Assembly: GCA_016717335.1 (NCBI GenBank)
Contig: JADKFS010000001.1
Span: 3,100,001 to 3,164,000 of the forward strand
Reading direction: 5' to 3'
Origin: Candidatus Ribeiella danica
GTDB lineage: Bacteria > Chloroflexota > Chloroflexia > Chloroflexales > Roseiflexaceae
Length of the DNA stretch: 64,000 bases
The position numbers were made by a program, and so were the translations under genes. The notes beneath the pieces were generated by a model, which was not told the DNA's origin, made no database searches, and saw only the letters and a list, made by a program, of their open reading frames with translations. Positions within the stretch are counted from its first letter, which is position 1, and each line of letters begins with the position of its first letter. Positions 63,270 to 64,000 of the stretch are shown piece by piece.

Positions 63270-63342
63270 CAACGTCGACCCTCACCCCCCTTGCCCCCCT
63301 CTCCCGCGCGCAGGAGAGGGGGGAAGGGGGTGGAGTCATCTG
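63270..63342. repeat. Single-hairpin copy of the CCCTCTCCC element
   Basis: GTGCAACGTCGACCCTCACC, then CCCCTCTCCCGCGCGC and GGAGAGGGGGGAAGG. GTGCAACGTCGNCCCTCACC also precedes the copy at 6.33 kb, so this flank is part of the repeat. Confidence 0.8.
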
Positions 63343-63365
63343 CCGCAGTGCAAACGGGAGGTGTT

Positions 63366-64000
63366 TCACTTCGGCACGTACGTGAAGATCGTATCGCGGA
63401 ACTCCAGGCGGTAGTGCGCGCGGATCGCCGCCAGCATCTCGTCGGTCCAGCGCCCGGAGGGGTCGCTCGTCTCGCGCTCGAGGTTCAGCGGGAGGAGGAT
63501 GGCGCTGAACCGGCGCTCGGCGATCTCCCGCAGCAGGCCGCTCTGGTCCCACACGCCGCTGCGCGCGGCCGGCCCCATGGTCGATGGGTCGTCGTAGCGC
63601 AGCGGCCGGCCGGCCGCGAACAGCAGCCCCACGTCGTCGGCCAGAACTTCGCCCGGCGCCGCGCGCAGGTAGGTCAGGTAGCGCGCGGGCGGGTCGTCGG
63701 GCGCCAGCTCGCCGAGGTACCACTGCTGCGGCTGATAGGCCAGCGCGATCTGGCCGCCGAGCAGCCCCAGCAGCAGCAGCGCGGCCGGGTTACGCCGGGC
63801 CAGCAGCTCGGCCATCCAGCCGGCAGCGCAGCTCGCCAGCAGCGCGAGCGCGAGCAGAGTCTCGAGCAGGTGATTGTGGTTGGCGCCGGTCTCGGAGGCG
63901 CCGAGCAGGGTCAGCGGCGCGACCAGCGCGTAGCAGGCCGGCACCAGCGCGCGCCCGGTGCGCAGCGCGCGCGCCACCAGCGCCGCGGCGAGGAGGGCCG
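63366..64000 (-). CDS. C-terminal part of a membrane glycosyltransferase-like protein
   Basis: The frame is open to the right window edge (the 5' end lies beyond it), 211 residues visible. Three hydrophobic segments (ACYALVAPLTLLGAS, LLETLLALALLASCAAGW, AALLLLGLLGGQIALAY), then a soluble C-terminal domain (LRAAPGEVLADDVGLLFAAGRPLRYDDPSTMG...). This recalls GT39/GT87-like enzymes that use polyprenyl-phosphate sugars, with a cytosol-distal end domain. Family assignment is tentative. Confidence 0.62.
   Translation of the reverse strand, partial: ALLAAALVARALRTGRALVPACYALVAPLTLLGASETGANHNHLLETLLALALLASCAAGWMAELLARRNPAALLLLGLLGGQIALAYQPQQWYLGELAPDDPPARYLTYLRAAPGEVLADDVGLLFAAGRPLRYDDPSTMGPAARSGVWDQSGLLREIAERRFSAILLPLNLERETSDPSGRWTDEMLAAIRAHYRLEFRDTIFTYVPK

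Overview
This 64 kb, GC-rich (roughly two thirds G+C) chromosomal window looks like a member of the phylum Chloroflexota, possibly a phototroph-related lineage. The clues are two adjacent PucC/BCD-type MFS transporters, a type of protein tied to (bacterio)chlorophyll antenna assembly; a fatty-acid-kinase cluster next to recG and rpmB; an accD-accA pair; and a secreted protein ending in an LPLI-type tail. The assignment is inference from gene content; no rRNA or tRNA gene was seen.

Layout. 1-6.2 kb: end of an SsnA-like amidohydrolase, AlaX and YbaK tRNA-editing proteins, a LysN-like aminotransferase, a secreted protein and a LOG-family protein. 6.5-9.4 kb: a threonine-type T-box leader with promoter and terminator, a small membrane protein and a TGS-less thrS. 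9.4-15.4 kb: a decayed retropepsin locus, a beta-lactamase-fold hydrolase, a YtxH protein, a CinA-like protein, a DUF4013-like protein and a peptidoglycan-hydrolase-like protein. 15.7-22.4 kb: a six-gene group-4-type [NiFe] hydrogenase complex that keeps all active-site cysteines. 22.5-26.3 kb: an ABC exporter, an ArsR regulator, and an ANTAR response regulator with a membrane-anchored partner. 26.5-33.8 kb: a divergent HTH/citrate synthase pair, an aminotransferase, a methyltransferase and the two PucC-like transporters. 34-38.2 kb: a lipoprotein, an M6 metalloprotease cluster and a frameshifted DUF3048 gene, bracketed by inverted copies of one repeat. 38.8-40.7 kb: a pseudokinase fused to a DnaJ-type zinc finger. 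40.8-47.8 kb: recG, two fakB (DegV), fakA, asp23 and, divergently, rpmB. 48-56.6 kb: HAD phosphatase, prmC, an unknown gene, and the PrkA-YeaH-SpoVR stress module, with an intein inside SpoVR and a frameshift in prkA. 57.2-64 kb: accD-accA, a double-SH3 membrane protein, an exonuclease-WYL fusion, an aldehyde dehydrogenase and the end of a membrane glycosyltransferase-like gene.

The most unusual feature is what lies between, and sometimes inside, the genes. Most intergenic gaps carry arrays of 7- or 8-bp tandem units, often as inverted pairs able to fold into hairpins. Units differ by locus, and two loci share the same order of modules. In four genes (an aminotransferase, recG, fakA, prmC) such arrays sit in frame inside the coding sequence, and one interrupts the T-box leader. 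A second family consists of composite palindromes (outer CCCTCTCCC hairpins around a core TGCGGTCGC/GCGACCGCA) whose inner arms differ at each locus yet stay almost perfectly self-complementary. Several further dispersed repeat families are also present. Together they suggest an active repeat-spreading process that tolerates insertion into protein linkers.
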